DNA of 64,000 nucleotides from Parastagonospora avenae f. sp. tritici 18332-5 (lineage: Eukaryota > Ascomycota > Dothideomycetes > Pleosporales > Phaeosphaeriaceae). Below the pieces are notes generated by a model. That model ran no database searches, was not told the origin of the DNA, and was given only the letters and a program-made list of their open reading frames with translations. Within the stretch, counting starts at the first letter, position 1; each line of letters opens with the position of its first letter. Position numbers and translations under genes: made by a program. The stretch lies in assembly GCA_022559985.1 (NCBI GenBank), contig JAFJTR010000044.1:1-64000 (forward strand). Direction: 5' to 3'. Below, piece by piece: positions 1-10,516 of the stretch.

Positions 1-1
1 C

Positions 2-76
2 GAGGTTGGGCATAATTCCCGCACCTGTAAGGTAGAAATAGAGGATGCAGATGATAGCGAAGAATCTGAGGTATAA
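2..76 (+). CDS. 3' end of an upstream gene, acidic C-terminus (partial)
   Basis: An open frame enters from the left edge and stops at TAA 74-76. The 24 residues read end in a very acidic tail (EIEDADDSEESEV), which is typical of a real C-terminus and unlike the random frames around it. The rest of the gene lies outside the window, so no function can be given. The frame is short and could still be chance. Confidence 0.35.
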   Translation, partial: EVGHNSRTCKVEIEDADDSEESEV

Positions 77-811
77 TTCACTATTGCGTACAGCATAAAG
101 TATTATTGTGGTGTTGCGCGGCGTCGTCGCGCAGGCGCGTCGGTGGGGTAGAGCTGCCGACTCGCTTGGGGTGCCGACTCGCATGGGAAACACGTTACAC
201 ATTAATCACAGGACGCATGATTTTCGTAGAGGTGGAGATGTTCATTTTTCAGAGCAGGAAGTATACCCGGCACAGAACTGACAATGCATTAAATTCATCC
301 AAGCACCGCCTACCCAGAAAGACACCTCGGCACGTATCCGTTCCGCAACCACACACTTGCGCGACCGGCGCCAGACCCGACAGATGCCATCCGGATACCG
401 CGGCTACCTCGACCACTGCTCTTTACATGGTACCTGACGAGAACTATTGATCTGGGTCGGAAGCAGCCATGCCGCCCACTAAAGCGCGGTACATGCCGCG
501 ATCTCCTGTCGATCTCCCACTCCATATCACGCAAGTGTCAGGCTTCGGCCAGGCCCCCCTGAACGTAACCACACTTCATGCTTGGAAGAGAATTGGCAAA
601 CCGAAATATTATTTGTCAAACAACACGGGAAACGGAAAAAATCACCTGGCTGCTGGTAAGGCAGCGGAGAAACTTTTTGGCATGCACATTTTGGTCTATG
701 CATCAGGTATTATGTCTATGTGTACACTCAGCCGTGCCAAAGTCACACCTACGGCTTGCAGACGGCTGCTCACCACCGCCGATGGCTGTCGAACGCCCAG
801 AGACTAACTCT
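77..811. other. Gene-free stretch
   Basis: Only short overlapping frames on both strands, with no domain-like segment, splice-consistent exon pair or repeat. It serves as the 3' flank of the peroxidase gene on the minus strand. Confidence 0.5.
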
Positions 812-1673
812 CTAGGCCTGGAAAGACTTGAAGAAGCCACCCGGTGAAAGAGCGCAGAAGCCCGCGATACAGAAATTATCGCCCGGAGAAGTGGCATCAG
901 TAACCTTCTCTGGTGTGCGCATAACCAACTGCAAAATCACCTGGGCAACCGAGAAGCCATCGATATGGTTAACAGGCTTCCAGCCCTCGTTGACTGGCAT
1001 ACGCTCCTCCTCTATTTGACACATTAGCTCCGGTCTACCCCAAGAATACATATTAAAGAAACTTACGGAAGAAAACCTTAATCCAGTCAACCCTAGCCTT
1101 GCTCGAGTTCGGATCCTTGAACAGCTGATAATACGCCGAAGACTCAAAGTACGATGGAAAACGCTGCGCATCGCCGTACTGCACCTTCGAGTTCCTCGTC
1201 TTGGAGTTCTGCACACGACCCCAGCGGGCCGCAGCTACTTCGTCAAGACCAATGTTGCTCGCACCCTTGTAGAAGCCCAGAGTCTGCTTGAACGTATCGG
1301 CATCCAGCTTCTCGTCGCCGCCGAGGTCAATGTCCTTCCTGCTGAGACTGCCATCGTGCTCAATGGCGTTGTGCTTGTTCAAGTCGTCGAGGTTGAAAGC
1401 GCCGCTGGACGGGTTCTTGGAGAGTGTCATGCCGAGGTTGGATAGGGCGGTGGCGACTTCGGGGGAAACGTTGAGGCCGTCGCCCATGGCTTTGACAAGG
1501 ATGGGTACAGTAAGGTTGTGTCCGTCTCGAGGGAGGATTCCATGGTTGGCGAGGGAGTTGAGCGCTGGGCAGGGCGAGCGCACTTCGCCGTCGGCTTGCG
1601 GGTGCCAGTCTGCGAAGTTGGCGTCGGCGCAGACAAACGCAATCAGCGCGCTGATGAAGACGAGGAACTTCAT
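812..1673 (-). CDS. Secreted heme-thiolate peroxidase (chloroperoxidase / short unspecific peroxygenase family)
   Basis: Two exons, 1673-1067 and 1011-812, are separated by a 55-nt GTAAGT...AATAG intron and give 268 aa. Start chosen: the second in-frame ATG (1673), because it is followed directly by a signal peptide (MKFLVFISALIAFVCADA). Residues 34-36 are the PCP motif whose Cys35 would be the proximal heme ligand. EHD at 105-107 is the distal acid-base and Mg-site motif of the short peroxygenase group. The spliced C-terminus reads FFQEERMPVNEGWKP, a hallmark of the family (Peroxidase_2, PF01328). These enzymes use H2O2 to oxygenate or halogenate organic substrates outside the cell; the substrate here is unknown. 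The length fits short UPOs. No close functional neighbour. Confidence 0.9.
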
Positions 1674-4600
1674 GATGTTTTGATGCTGCTTCCTGAAATC
1701 CGAAGGGAGTCGAGTCCTCAAAAGCCGTTTGAGCAAGGCGGAAATAAAATTTGTTGTTCTGATTTAGATTTAAAGTTGCGCGGTGACAATTACCTCCAGC
1801 GCCACGTGGAACGAGCGGACAGTCCGAGCTTGCCTAACGAGCGAGAGCAGCAGCGGTCAAGACAATGACAAAGTGAAAGAGAGAGAGATGAAAGCTGTAG
1901 TGAATACCTCGACTTGCCCTCCCATTACGTGTAAAGAAGCCTTTATACAACAGGGATCAGCGCCCAGTCCAATGGTTCAACTGCAGATCACACGTCGATC
2001 CCAATGGTATAGCAGCAACATACATGCTAGAGCCAATAGACCAAGACTCCAACATGGGAAAGGCTAGAGTAGTACATACTAGGACCTGTCACGATAGGAG
2101 TAAGTCAGGCACCCGGTGTTGTCAAGATTGGGTTTGGCAGATGACACTTCCGCAACGTTAGGATCTGGATATTTGAGTTTCTTCCCTGTGTCGATCGGGA
2201 TACATGACTAGGGGGATGCCGCATGATAGAGCAAGCGATATTCTTGGCTATGGGCCCGGAATGTTGAAGTACGGATGTACGGATAGAGGAGTACAGCTGA
2301 TCATGCCACGCGAATGTGTGACCGATGGTAAATATTGCGAGGGAGAGGTAGAGTTTCCTAGCCAAATTTCACGCTCAGGAGTTTGCCGATGTCGAGCACA
2401 AATACTCCTTTCAGAGCGGTACACTAGACTTGGCCGATGTACAGCGCGATTCTTTCTAGGTAGTTTAGGATCTTGCCGAGGTCAGCCTGGAGAGCACGTG
2501 ACCAGGAAAATGAAGGGGATGATGGGAAACGATAGCCTGGGACAACTCTGCGCGGATACAATTGGTTTCCGTACAATCTAATGTCTGAGTGTTTGGTCAT
2601 TGGATGGGCCAGAGTCCGAATTTCTAGCGTCCGTGAGTATTCGATGTGTCCTAGGCAGTAAAGTCCGCGAAGTTCGTGTATACGTGGCAGACTTCAGATC
2701 TTTAAGCTCTGATCCGTGCATACTGAATTTGTGTCTTTGGAAGCGCCTTGATGGTCCAGCTGCTGTTTATCTCGATACTTTATTAGCAGTAACCCAAGAC
2801 TGTGATGTGAAAAGAAAGAGAGGAACGAGAACATCATTTTACCCCTGTATCTTTGCCTGCGATGTAAAGCAATGCGTAATACTTTGCATCTATGAAATGA
2901 CTTCCGTGAGTTACGTCAAATTTCGCGGCTGCCTCGTTCTCGAATGTAGTTGTCAGGATGTGTCCGATGGCGGTCCAGGGTTGTCACCAATGGAGCTCTT
3001 GTCCAACGCCACAGACGTTCTCACCGGCTCGAATATCGATAACACTAAGCAAGCTTATCTCGAAGAAGGCATAGGTGTTGTACCAGCGGACCTGCGCAGA
3101 GCGGCGACGTCAAGGTGCTTTTCACTTTGTTGCCCACTGAGTTGAAGCTGACTGCGATATCGCGATCTTTGCATGGCGTCCGGCAGTTCGTATCGGTTCG
3201 TATCTCGGTAGAATCAGGATTCTCAGCGAAACGATAAGCCAGAGTTTGTTTATTCTTCCAATCATTATTGTATTTTAGAGCATTGACAGTTTTGTGTCGC
3301 TCGGTCAGTTGACAGACGGTGTTTCGTACTGATTAGCTTTAGCATTGCGTTTGTAAGAACAACAACGACGCATAAGCTGGCCAAGGTAGGTAGGACATCG
3401 CGAACAAGCTAGATAATACGTTTGGTGAAAATCTGAAACGCCGAGTCGTCCCATTGTAGGCGCGAGGCTTACGAATCAATAAGAGTCCTTCCGCGTCCTT
3501 GGCTTCTGAATGGAGACAAGGGAGCTGCTACTGAACGGAAGGCTGATGACATGAAGTGGGCTGCCAGCGTGACACGTGAAAATTGTTGTAAACGAGTATG
3601 ACAGATACTGACAATATCTTCAAGCTCGAGGGATATTAAGCAGCTTTCCTCTGCGGTATGTGTGATGCAAATACCGAAAACGCTGTATCTTCTTACACTT
3701 GTTCAGCGTTGTCATGATCCGAACAGGTCCGTGGCGATTACTCGTCAGCCTCGGAAGACGGGGGACCGGTCTTACGACCATTACCCATCTGCCATCACAA
3801 CCGACAGCCAAGCAACGATCTCGACGATGCGGGGACCGGTGCTAGGATCCCAACAATTTTTCATGTGGTCGTATTACACCTATTGCGCCCCCACAGAGCG
3901 GTGTTTGAACTTGAGACATGCTTACCAGCGATCGCGCCAGTGAAGGCTGGCGGTGTCCCGCGCAGATATCTAGCGAGGTGGTGCTGAGGGCCGATGTGTT
4001 CTCAGCTGGGCTGACGGCCTCGCACTTTTGGTGGCTCCTAATCGGCGACGCTTCGTAAAAGAAACCAGTCGTCCCGAAACTCTGATTTGCTATTGGACTA
4101 TTGGACTCGAGGCCGCATGGGCCGCAGAGAGGCGGCTGGATCCAGTCCTTGGCTTCTGTACGAGGCTGGCCAGGGCAGGGGACCAAATCGCAAAAAAGCA
4201 GTGCTGATGCACACAGGAGTGGGCGGAATGCATGGTGTTGGAACGATGATGCAACGCAAGTGGGAAGGGATGGTGGTCCAGCGAAAGGCCGGGCGGCACG
4301 CAGAGTTCTAGCCCCGACCGCGAAATCTCAAAATGGAAAAGCATGTAAAGAGTTGAACGAGCACAACAGCTCGCTCCCTCCTTCAAGCCCACGCGCCGCG
4401 CTCTCTCTGGCCTGCAGGTTTTCGCGATGGTGGAATGATGCGAAGCAGGGTTCTGCGGGATCCTTCGTGCTTTTTCATAATTTGAACAAACCGGTAAAGG
4501 GCCACTTCCCAGCTTTGCGCGTCTTACTGCCTGATTCGCTCCGAAGGCCAATAAGGGCTCAGCCCGCCGCATCGACGCCGCTTCAAGGAGTGGCTGCATG

Positions 4601-4922
4601 GCGAGTCGCCCACTCAGATGGCAAGAACAAGGCTGCTGAACTCAGCCTCGTAAGCCTTGCGAAGATCGGGCTATCAGGCGGAAGGTATTTGGCTGTCCAG
4701 GCCCCGCGCTCCCCAGATCGACCTACAGCCGCATCGCACATCCTTAACACCCTGTTGCTGCCCTCAATTGCTGCCATACTAATTCCCAAGGGAGGTAGTA
4801 GCCGTTAGAGCAACCGCAGACGCCCCGCCTAGCCGAAAACCAAACTTCGACCATTTCACCGCGGAGCGAACAGGTCCACGCTCATCCTAGCCTTGCTGGA
4901 CCCTGGAAGGCATTATATATTC
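1674..4922. other. Gene-poor 3.2 kb stretch
   Basis: Contains the upstream regions of the divergent peroxidase and zinc-finger genes. Frames at 2600-3145 (+) and 4101-4808 (+) are open, but show no domain, no low-complexity pattern typical of fungal proteins and (for the second) no ATG start. I see no transposon remnant or RNA gene. Confidence 0.5.
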
Positions 4923-5657
4923 ATGCCTCCGACAAGATCGAGAGCTAAAATGAAGAAACAAGCGCCAGCCGTCGCTGCAGACACTGCTGTCCAGGCTCCC
5001 GGTCCCCAGGAACCACCTTCGGCTTCCAGGGAAACGGTTGTCACAGCACCACCCACAGAAGACCCGTTGAATACCTCACCAACATTCCAAACTTCTTTAA
5101 AGACACCAACACGCAGGGTGCTACGACTCAAGTGTCCGAAATGCAGCGATTATCCCGACGGCTTCCGCAGTGAGCATGAATTGCGGCGTCATACCAATCG
5201 CGTTCATAGACCAGTGCGCAAGGTCTGGGTGACTATCGACACTTCACCCGACAAGACGTTTCTTGCCAATTGCAAAGCCTGCCAGACAGGCAAAAGGTAT
5301 AACGAGTGCTATAACGCTGCGAGCCATCTTCGGCGCATGCATTTCCATCCCCATAAGCGCGGCGAGCGCAAGATGACCGCGGCAGAAGCTCGACGCGGTG
5401 GGAAACCTGGCGACTTAGATCCGCCCATGGAGGTGCTGAAGACAAACTGGCTGCGAGAGGTGGACGAGATCATTGGGGATGACAACGAGCAGCTCTCTGA
5501 CGACACAAGCAATATTTCTTTACCGCCAGCACCGCCTCACCCGCAACAGATACCCACTCTGCCGAAGGTCGAAGCAAAGGCACCACCCACTCCAACAACA
5601 CCTTCCACGCGGTCCATGGCCATTGAAAGCATCGTGGACAAAGTAGAACCTTCTTGA
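4923..5657 (+). CDS. C2H2-type zinc-finger protein (DUF7896-like)
   Basis: Single exon, 244 aa from ATG 4923; the frame stays open a little further upstream, but only with non-ATG codons. Residues 1-65 are Pro/Thr/Ala-rich and probably disordered. The core carries a C2H2 finger (Cys71, Cys74, His90, His95) and a second Cys/His set (Cys117, Cys120, His135, His140) around an NAASHLRRMHFHP segment. An RGGKPGDLDPPME block then leads into an acidic, Pro-rich tail. This Cys-Cys-His-His / AAxHLRRxHF / RGGxxG arrangement is the pattern I associate with fungal DUF7896 proteins, which are often fused to other modules. Probably nuclear and nucleic-acid binding; the target is unknown. A TATATAT run lies about 10 nt before the ATG. 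Confidence 0.8.
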   Translation: MPPTRSRAKMKKQAPAVAADTAVQAPGPQEPPSASRETVVTAPPTEDPLNTSPTFQTSLKTPTRRVLRLKCPKCSDYPDGFRSEHELRRHTNRVHRPVRKVWVTIDTSPDKTFLANCKACQTGKRYNECYNAASHLRRMHFHPHKRGERKMTAAEARRGGKPGDLDPPMEVLKTNWLREVDEIIGDDNEQLSDDTSNISLPPAPPHPQQIPTLPKVEAKAPPTPTTPSTRSMAIESIVDKVEPS

Positions 5658-6724
5658 GCTCAGCGTGTGCTGAGAGGCGCACTGCTGTGACTGGCCATGA
5701 ACCAGGCTCAGACTGCAATACCGGTGTGAGCTTCATGACAGTAAGCTTACTGCCTCACTCGCTGCGTGCATGCGCGCAGTCTCAGCTCACCACTTCGCGC
5801 TGGGTGTCAGCTCGCTCACGAATCTGAAGGACATGGGTACAAGCCAGGTAGCAGACTCTGGCAGACATTTCAGCGGCGTGCAGCTGCGCAGGCCAAGGGA
5901 AATTAGAGGAGGACCCGGGTCGCTCTTTTCCAAAAGTGTAGAGGTGTTTGGCGTTGTGGGGGCCAGGAAAGAAACGATGGATGAAAGCTTTCACCGGTGA
6001 CGCGCATCAGGCGTTCCATGCTGCCCCGATATTGCCTGTCGCAAAATTCTATGACATTGCTTCACAGTAACCTTGCTCTTTCTGCACTTGCATTCTCTTT
6101 GAAATGAGGTCAGTCTCGGTGTGATCGCATCGCCGGGCCATTTTCCCTATACATCGGCCTGTAAGCAATAATTGGCGCAATCTGTTTACTACAAAGTGTT
6201 TGTGTGTATCGTAGAAGCATATTTGGATGCTCTTGATTAGATTCCTGTGGTTGTGAGGAGGTGTGAGGTGTATTTAAGACAATTGCAGATCCGGGATCGG
6301 ACGTCACTGATGCGCGCTTGTCCCGAGCGCCCAAGCCAAATAATTACTTTAACTTCTGGTGCAGCTGCATCGCGAATCCTCCGCAGCCACCACGACATCT
6401 CGACGCATGTTCCACGTTTGAGGTACGTACACCCAAGTAGCACTTCCCACAGTGTACTCTCTGTTATTGATTGGTATTCTGGAGTACTGATAGCTGCTAG
6501 TACTACCTCTGTCGTTCCATGTACGCCTTGCACCGCGCCCCCAGACGCGCCCCTCGTTCGTCGACACCCGTCCCCAAATCTCCCTAGCTACCGGTAATGG
6601 TCGCCTCTGCGGCACAAAACCGTGGTTTGAGAATCGGTTGTGCAGCTTGAAGTAGTCTTGGAGCCGTGGAAATGCACGCACAGTACAAGACCTCGTCACC
6701 CAAGGACAATCGTAAATACCCATC
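5658..6724. other. Gene-free stretch
   Basis: Short frames only (5770-6000 and 6247-6597 on +, several on -). None has a recognisable domain or plausible splice partner. It holds the 3' flank of the zinc-finger gene and the promoter of the next gene. Confidence 0.5.
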
Positions 6725-8145
6725 ATGACGGACTATGTACGCGCCGCATCAGTCTTTGTCAATCTGGGCAAACTCTATAGTACTGCGCGTCTTATCAGGA
6801 AGCGACCTCCCAGCTGGGCGTATTTCGACGATGGATCTATATTCATCATGCCTTACACATACCTGGATCATGACGCCTTTGAGCTGCGCATGAAGGTTAT
6901 TGCGCCTTTTGTATCTGCTCCTGCTCTTCGGATGCAAGCAAATCGCCAGAGTGATGCACTTAGGAAACGCCTCGTCGTGATTAAGTGAGCACAAGCTACG
7001 TGTAAGTAAGTGCTAGGCTAAAATGATTCAGCAATGACCGAAGTACTTCTCCAGGGCCCATGCTGCGTCTTGTTGCTCGAAAGGTACATAATGGTGAGCA
7101 TATCACGACTGCTGAGATCCCGTTTGAGCATGTCACTGTTTCATTCGACGAGACTACTCACGAGTACATCCACAGCACAATCACGGGTGGCTCTAACTTA
7201 ACCCTTAAACAAAACTCTGCAGTCGAAAAAGCGCTACGAACGTTCCGTGGCACATATGTGGATGGCGCATTGCAGCCAAATGTTCGGTTAGGTAATGGCC
7301 TTGAATTATTGGATATGCCCACCGCAATAGAAGCGGGCTCAGTCGAAGAGGTCAACGCGAAGAGAGCTAGATTACAGGGCTCTTCAAAGCCAGGGGTATC
7401 TCAACAGCAGTCCGCGCTCAGGGAAGTCGAGCTAAGGGAGGCCTTGCTCGAAGCCAGAGCACGTGAATTGGACGCAAGAGAAGAGGGACTGCGTTGGAAG
7501 CAAAAAGCATTCGAATTGCAGCAGATTGTGGAGAACAACGAGATCAGGTGCGCAGGCCCTAACGCTCAAAAGTATGAACCGCCCCGAGAACGTGGATCCA
7601 TGATTCGATGGGACCCTGGAAACGCGCTTGCAGACAGAGCACCGACAAGTGCAGCAGCGCAGTCCATGGACACAGATGATCGCTTCGGTTCCGGTTCACC
7701 AAACGACACGATTGCGAGCTATTCGCCGAGTACAGCATCGCAGCTTGAAGGCCCTGTCGCCCGCTCACAAGCGCCTGCTACACGTCAGGCTTCTGCACAG
7801 TTCGATGCCGAATCCACCGATCACTACATCCCACCCAACGAAACACAAAATCTTATGTCGAGCTCCAACTCTCGAAGGCCCCAATCCGACAGCTTCCCCT
7901 CCTCTGATCTCGACACCACACCATTCACTTACTCACAAACATCCACTACACGCCAGGCTTCTGCACAGTCTCCTGCCGAAACCACCGATATTTCTGCCCT
8001 GTCCAACGAGCCACAAAACCTTAATCCAAATCCAAATCCCAGCCCCAAAAGACCTCCATCTAACATATTCTCTTCGTTGGTCTTCGAGACCACGCCTCCA
8101 CCCGAACTCGCAAATCTCCGAGCACGTCGACGCAAACCTACATAA
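6725..8145 (+). CDS. Orphan protein with coiled coil and C-terminal repeats
   Basis: Two exons, 6725-6984 and 7032-8145, joined across a 47-nt intron (donor GTGAGC, acceptor TTCAG, CTAA-like branch site), giving 457 aa. I chose acceptor 7030-7031 because the later CCAG acceptor breaks the frame. The N-terminal ~190 residues are ordered-looking and unfamiliar. Residues ~215-256 form an Arg/Glu/Leu-rich coiled coil (ELREALLEARARELDAREE). The C-terminus is Ser/Thr/Pro-rich and contains two 56-residue repeats starting with TRQASAQ. No family was recognised. It could be a lineage-specific protein; coiled-coil oligomerisation is an inference. Confidence 0.65.
7778..8113 (+). repeat. Two diverged 168-bp tandem repeats inside the orphan gene
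   Basis: Units 7778-7945 and 7946-8113 both begin ctacacg-caggcttctgcacag and keep the reading frame (56 codons each). Similarity is strong in the first ~75 nt and fades afterwards. Confidence 0.7.
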
Positions 8146-9169
8146 CCGGACACCGACCATGCGTTCGCAACGCCGCACGCCCTCACACCGACTCGGTGCT
8201 GTCAAACCTTGTGACCCCGGCCCATGACTTCCGGGCCCTTCCGCGCAGGGAAAGATCGACAAGCACGACATTGGGATCAGCCACATTCTGCACGTGGGGA
8301 CAAGGAAACCCTTCGTATCGAAGATGTTGGCTGAACGTGGCTATTGACAACGGCGTCGGGCCGTTTGGGAATAAACGGTGTGGTTCTTGGGGGAATTAGG
8401 CGACACCGCCAGCCTTGCGTGGAAAGTGAGGCGATGCCGCGATGTGCGGGATACCTCCGCATGCGTGTATCGTACTGTGTATCTTTCCTATTGTAAAATC
8501 TACGCTCGTAAATTTTCCGAACACAGATTGTAGGGTGGTTCTTTGTTCAGCAACTCCCCAGATCTGGAAACTTGACCGGGGAAGGGTCCAAGAGGAATCC
8601 AGATGTAACCGCAAAAACAAAGCCTCTTCACTCAAAGACAACAACTACTCGCCACTCCACACGCGCCACGTTCGCAATCGCGGTGTCACGTCAACCACCG
8701 CCACACAGACCACCTGCCAAAAGCTTCAATTAAACGTTAAATTTTTTTTGCTTTGTGCTATTTCATTTCGTTTTGTGAACTATCGACGTAAAAACTGGGT
8801 ATCCATGCCAATCCCTGGCTGTGCATTGCAACATCATTGTTCAACACAAACAAAAAAATCCCCCAAACAATAAAGACAAAAAGAATTAGTCTGGAGAGAG
8901 ACGTAGCAGTTGCGTCGTTGTGGAACGGTTCGCTTACCGTTTTTTGGTATGAGTATAGGGTGGTTAGGGTTGTAGTGTGGTTCGCCTTTTTGTGGCGGTG
9001 GTTGTGTGAGTGTGCGGATGGGTGCGTTGCGCGATGAGATCTTTGGTGTATAGCGAGGACGTCGATCACTGCTCGCAGTGCTTCAGCGTACATGCGCCTG
9101 TCCGATATGCAGCTCGGTGCGGTTGGGAAACCTCTATGCAGCCATAGTTCCACACACTCACAATGCATG
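8146..9169. other. Gene-free stretch between two convergent genes
   Basis: Only short frames, with an A/T-rich patch around 8730-8880. It is the shared 3' region of the orphan gene (+) and the GPCR gene (-). Confidence 0.5.
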
Positions 9170-10516
9170 TCATGACTGCCTACTAAAGTCCGTATTACTC
9201 ATTGGTCTCGACGGTGACGGCGTGCCCGATGCAAAGTCCTGGCTATCATGGCTGCCGTGGCTCGCAGTTTCGACGTGGATGTTCGTTTCGGTAACGATGT
9301 TGATTTCGTTTTGGCGCATCGGCTTGATGATCGAGTCCTGTGAGCCGGATCGTGCTGGGCTGGTCTCAGCGAAGGAATCGTGGTGCTTCGAGCGCAGCGT
9401 GCCACGGCCGCGCCGGGTATCGACTATGCGCGATAGTCTGTTGCTGCCTCCGACGATGGTGACGGTGCGTGCAGTCGCTGTAATGGGTTCTTTAGTAGAC
9501 ATCGATGTCAAGCCGTAGTTCTGGTCATCCCCCGGACGCGCTGGGTTGGTCATTGTGGCATTGACAGTGTGGGCGTATTGGCCAGTGCTGAGTTCGTTGT
9601 TGACCAAGACGCGACGCGTGAGGGCGTAGAGAACGGCGTCGACCCAGCCGCAAGATGTGAGAAGGGAGCCTGCGACTACGAAGAAGGTATCTGGAAGTGT
9701 TTTCCCTCCCATGGCAACCATTCGTCCCACTGCGATTGGTAAGGTCAAGGTCAAATAGGCGATGGGATACAGGACCATGAACTTAGTGGCCCTGGTCAGT
9801 TTTGAAGTGTCGTTGGTTATGATGCTTCGAATGCGGCCACGGAGGTGGATGAAGACATGGCCGTAAATTGCAATGGTGCCAAATTCGACAATGAACACCC
9901 AGAGGTAATGCAGCCATAGGCGTTCGTCCTGAAAATCCGACGAAATCCAGCACCAGCCGCCGGCCCTTGTATAGAAGCGATCCTTATACATCGCCGGACC
10001 GATCGCGGTCAGCAGTAGAGCGAAGACCCAGACGCCAAGGATTGATATGACGAACCACATGTAGGGCATCTTGTAGCCCTTAATGACGCCGAGCCATGTG
10101 TGAATTGCGATAGCCAGGACGAAGAGGCCACTTGCCACATCTCCGATGTTCAGGAACCAGGCTTGGATGAAGCAGGGCGCTGTTGGAGCCAGAATGGCAT
10201 CTAGTCGGAGCCAATGGAAGGAGATCGAGAAGGCAATCGACTGTTGAAGATCTGCTAAGAGCAAATTGTAAATGAGAATAACGTATTGGTTGTAGCCAAC
10301 GTATTCCCGATAGTGTCTCCGCCATGAAATCAAGCGGTGGGTAATGAAACCTAGCAATGCTGTGACTGAGAGCAGACTCATCATGGCGAAGATGGTGATG
10401 GGAATAAGGCCTGTCCGGTATGTAGGTGACAATATTTCCAGACTGTTGGGATACGGGAAATAACGCTTCTCCAGAGCCATGCTTATGTCGACGGACGCCA
10501 TCTCGTAAGGCGCCAT
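9170..10516 (-). CDS. G protein-coupled receptor, Git3 / cAMP-receptor-like class
   Basis: Single exon, 448 aa, ATG at 10516. Seven hydrophobic segments occupy roughly residues 35-57, 78-98, 115-140, 152-172, 205-225, 248-270 and 280-300. The conserved features of fungal sugar/cAMP-type receptors are visible: NLLLADLQQS in TM2, FLNIGDVASGLFV in TM3 after a Cys (APC), a WCWI motif in the second extracellular loop, and a basic third loop (HLRGRIRS). The last ~140 residues form a Ser/Thr-rich cytoplasmic tail with likely phosphorylation sites. The protein should sit in the plasma membrane and signal through a heterotrimeric G protein to cAMP. Git3-type and cAMP-receptor-like fungal GPCRs are hard to separate by eye, and the ligand is unknown. 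Confidence 0.85.
   Translation of the reverse strand: MAPYEMASVDISMALEKRYFPYPNSLEILSPTYRTGLIPITIFAMMSLLSVTALLGFITHRLISWRRHYREYVGYNQYVILIYNLLLADLQQSIAFSISFHWLRLDAILAPTAPCFIQAWFLNIGDVASGLFVLAIAIHTWLGVIKGYKMPYMWFVISILGVWVFALLLTAIGPAMYKDRFYTRAGGWCWISSDFQDERLWLHYLWVFIVEFGTIAIYGHVFIHLRGRIRSIITNDTSKLTRATKFMVLYPIAYLTLTLPIAVGRMVAMGGKTLPDTFFVVAGSLLTSCGWVDAVLYALTRRVLVNNELSTGQYAHTVNATMTNPARPGDDQNYGLTSMSTKEPITATARTVTIVGGSNRLSRIVDTRRGRGTLRSKHHDSFAETSPARSGSQDSIIKPMRQNEINIVTETNIHVETASHGSHDSQDFASGTPSPSRPMSNTDFSRQS

Noticed and set aside
2600..3145. 181-codon open frame on the plus strand
   Set aside because: No domain, no compositional signature, no splice partner; kept only as a remark in the gene-poor stretch.
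4101..4808. 235-codon open frame on the plus strand
   Set aside because: Starts from TTG, overlaps a 169-codon frame on the other strand and reads as random Pro/Arg/Ser-rich text; more likely the promoter side of the zinc-finger gene.
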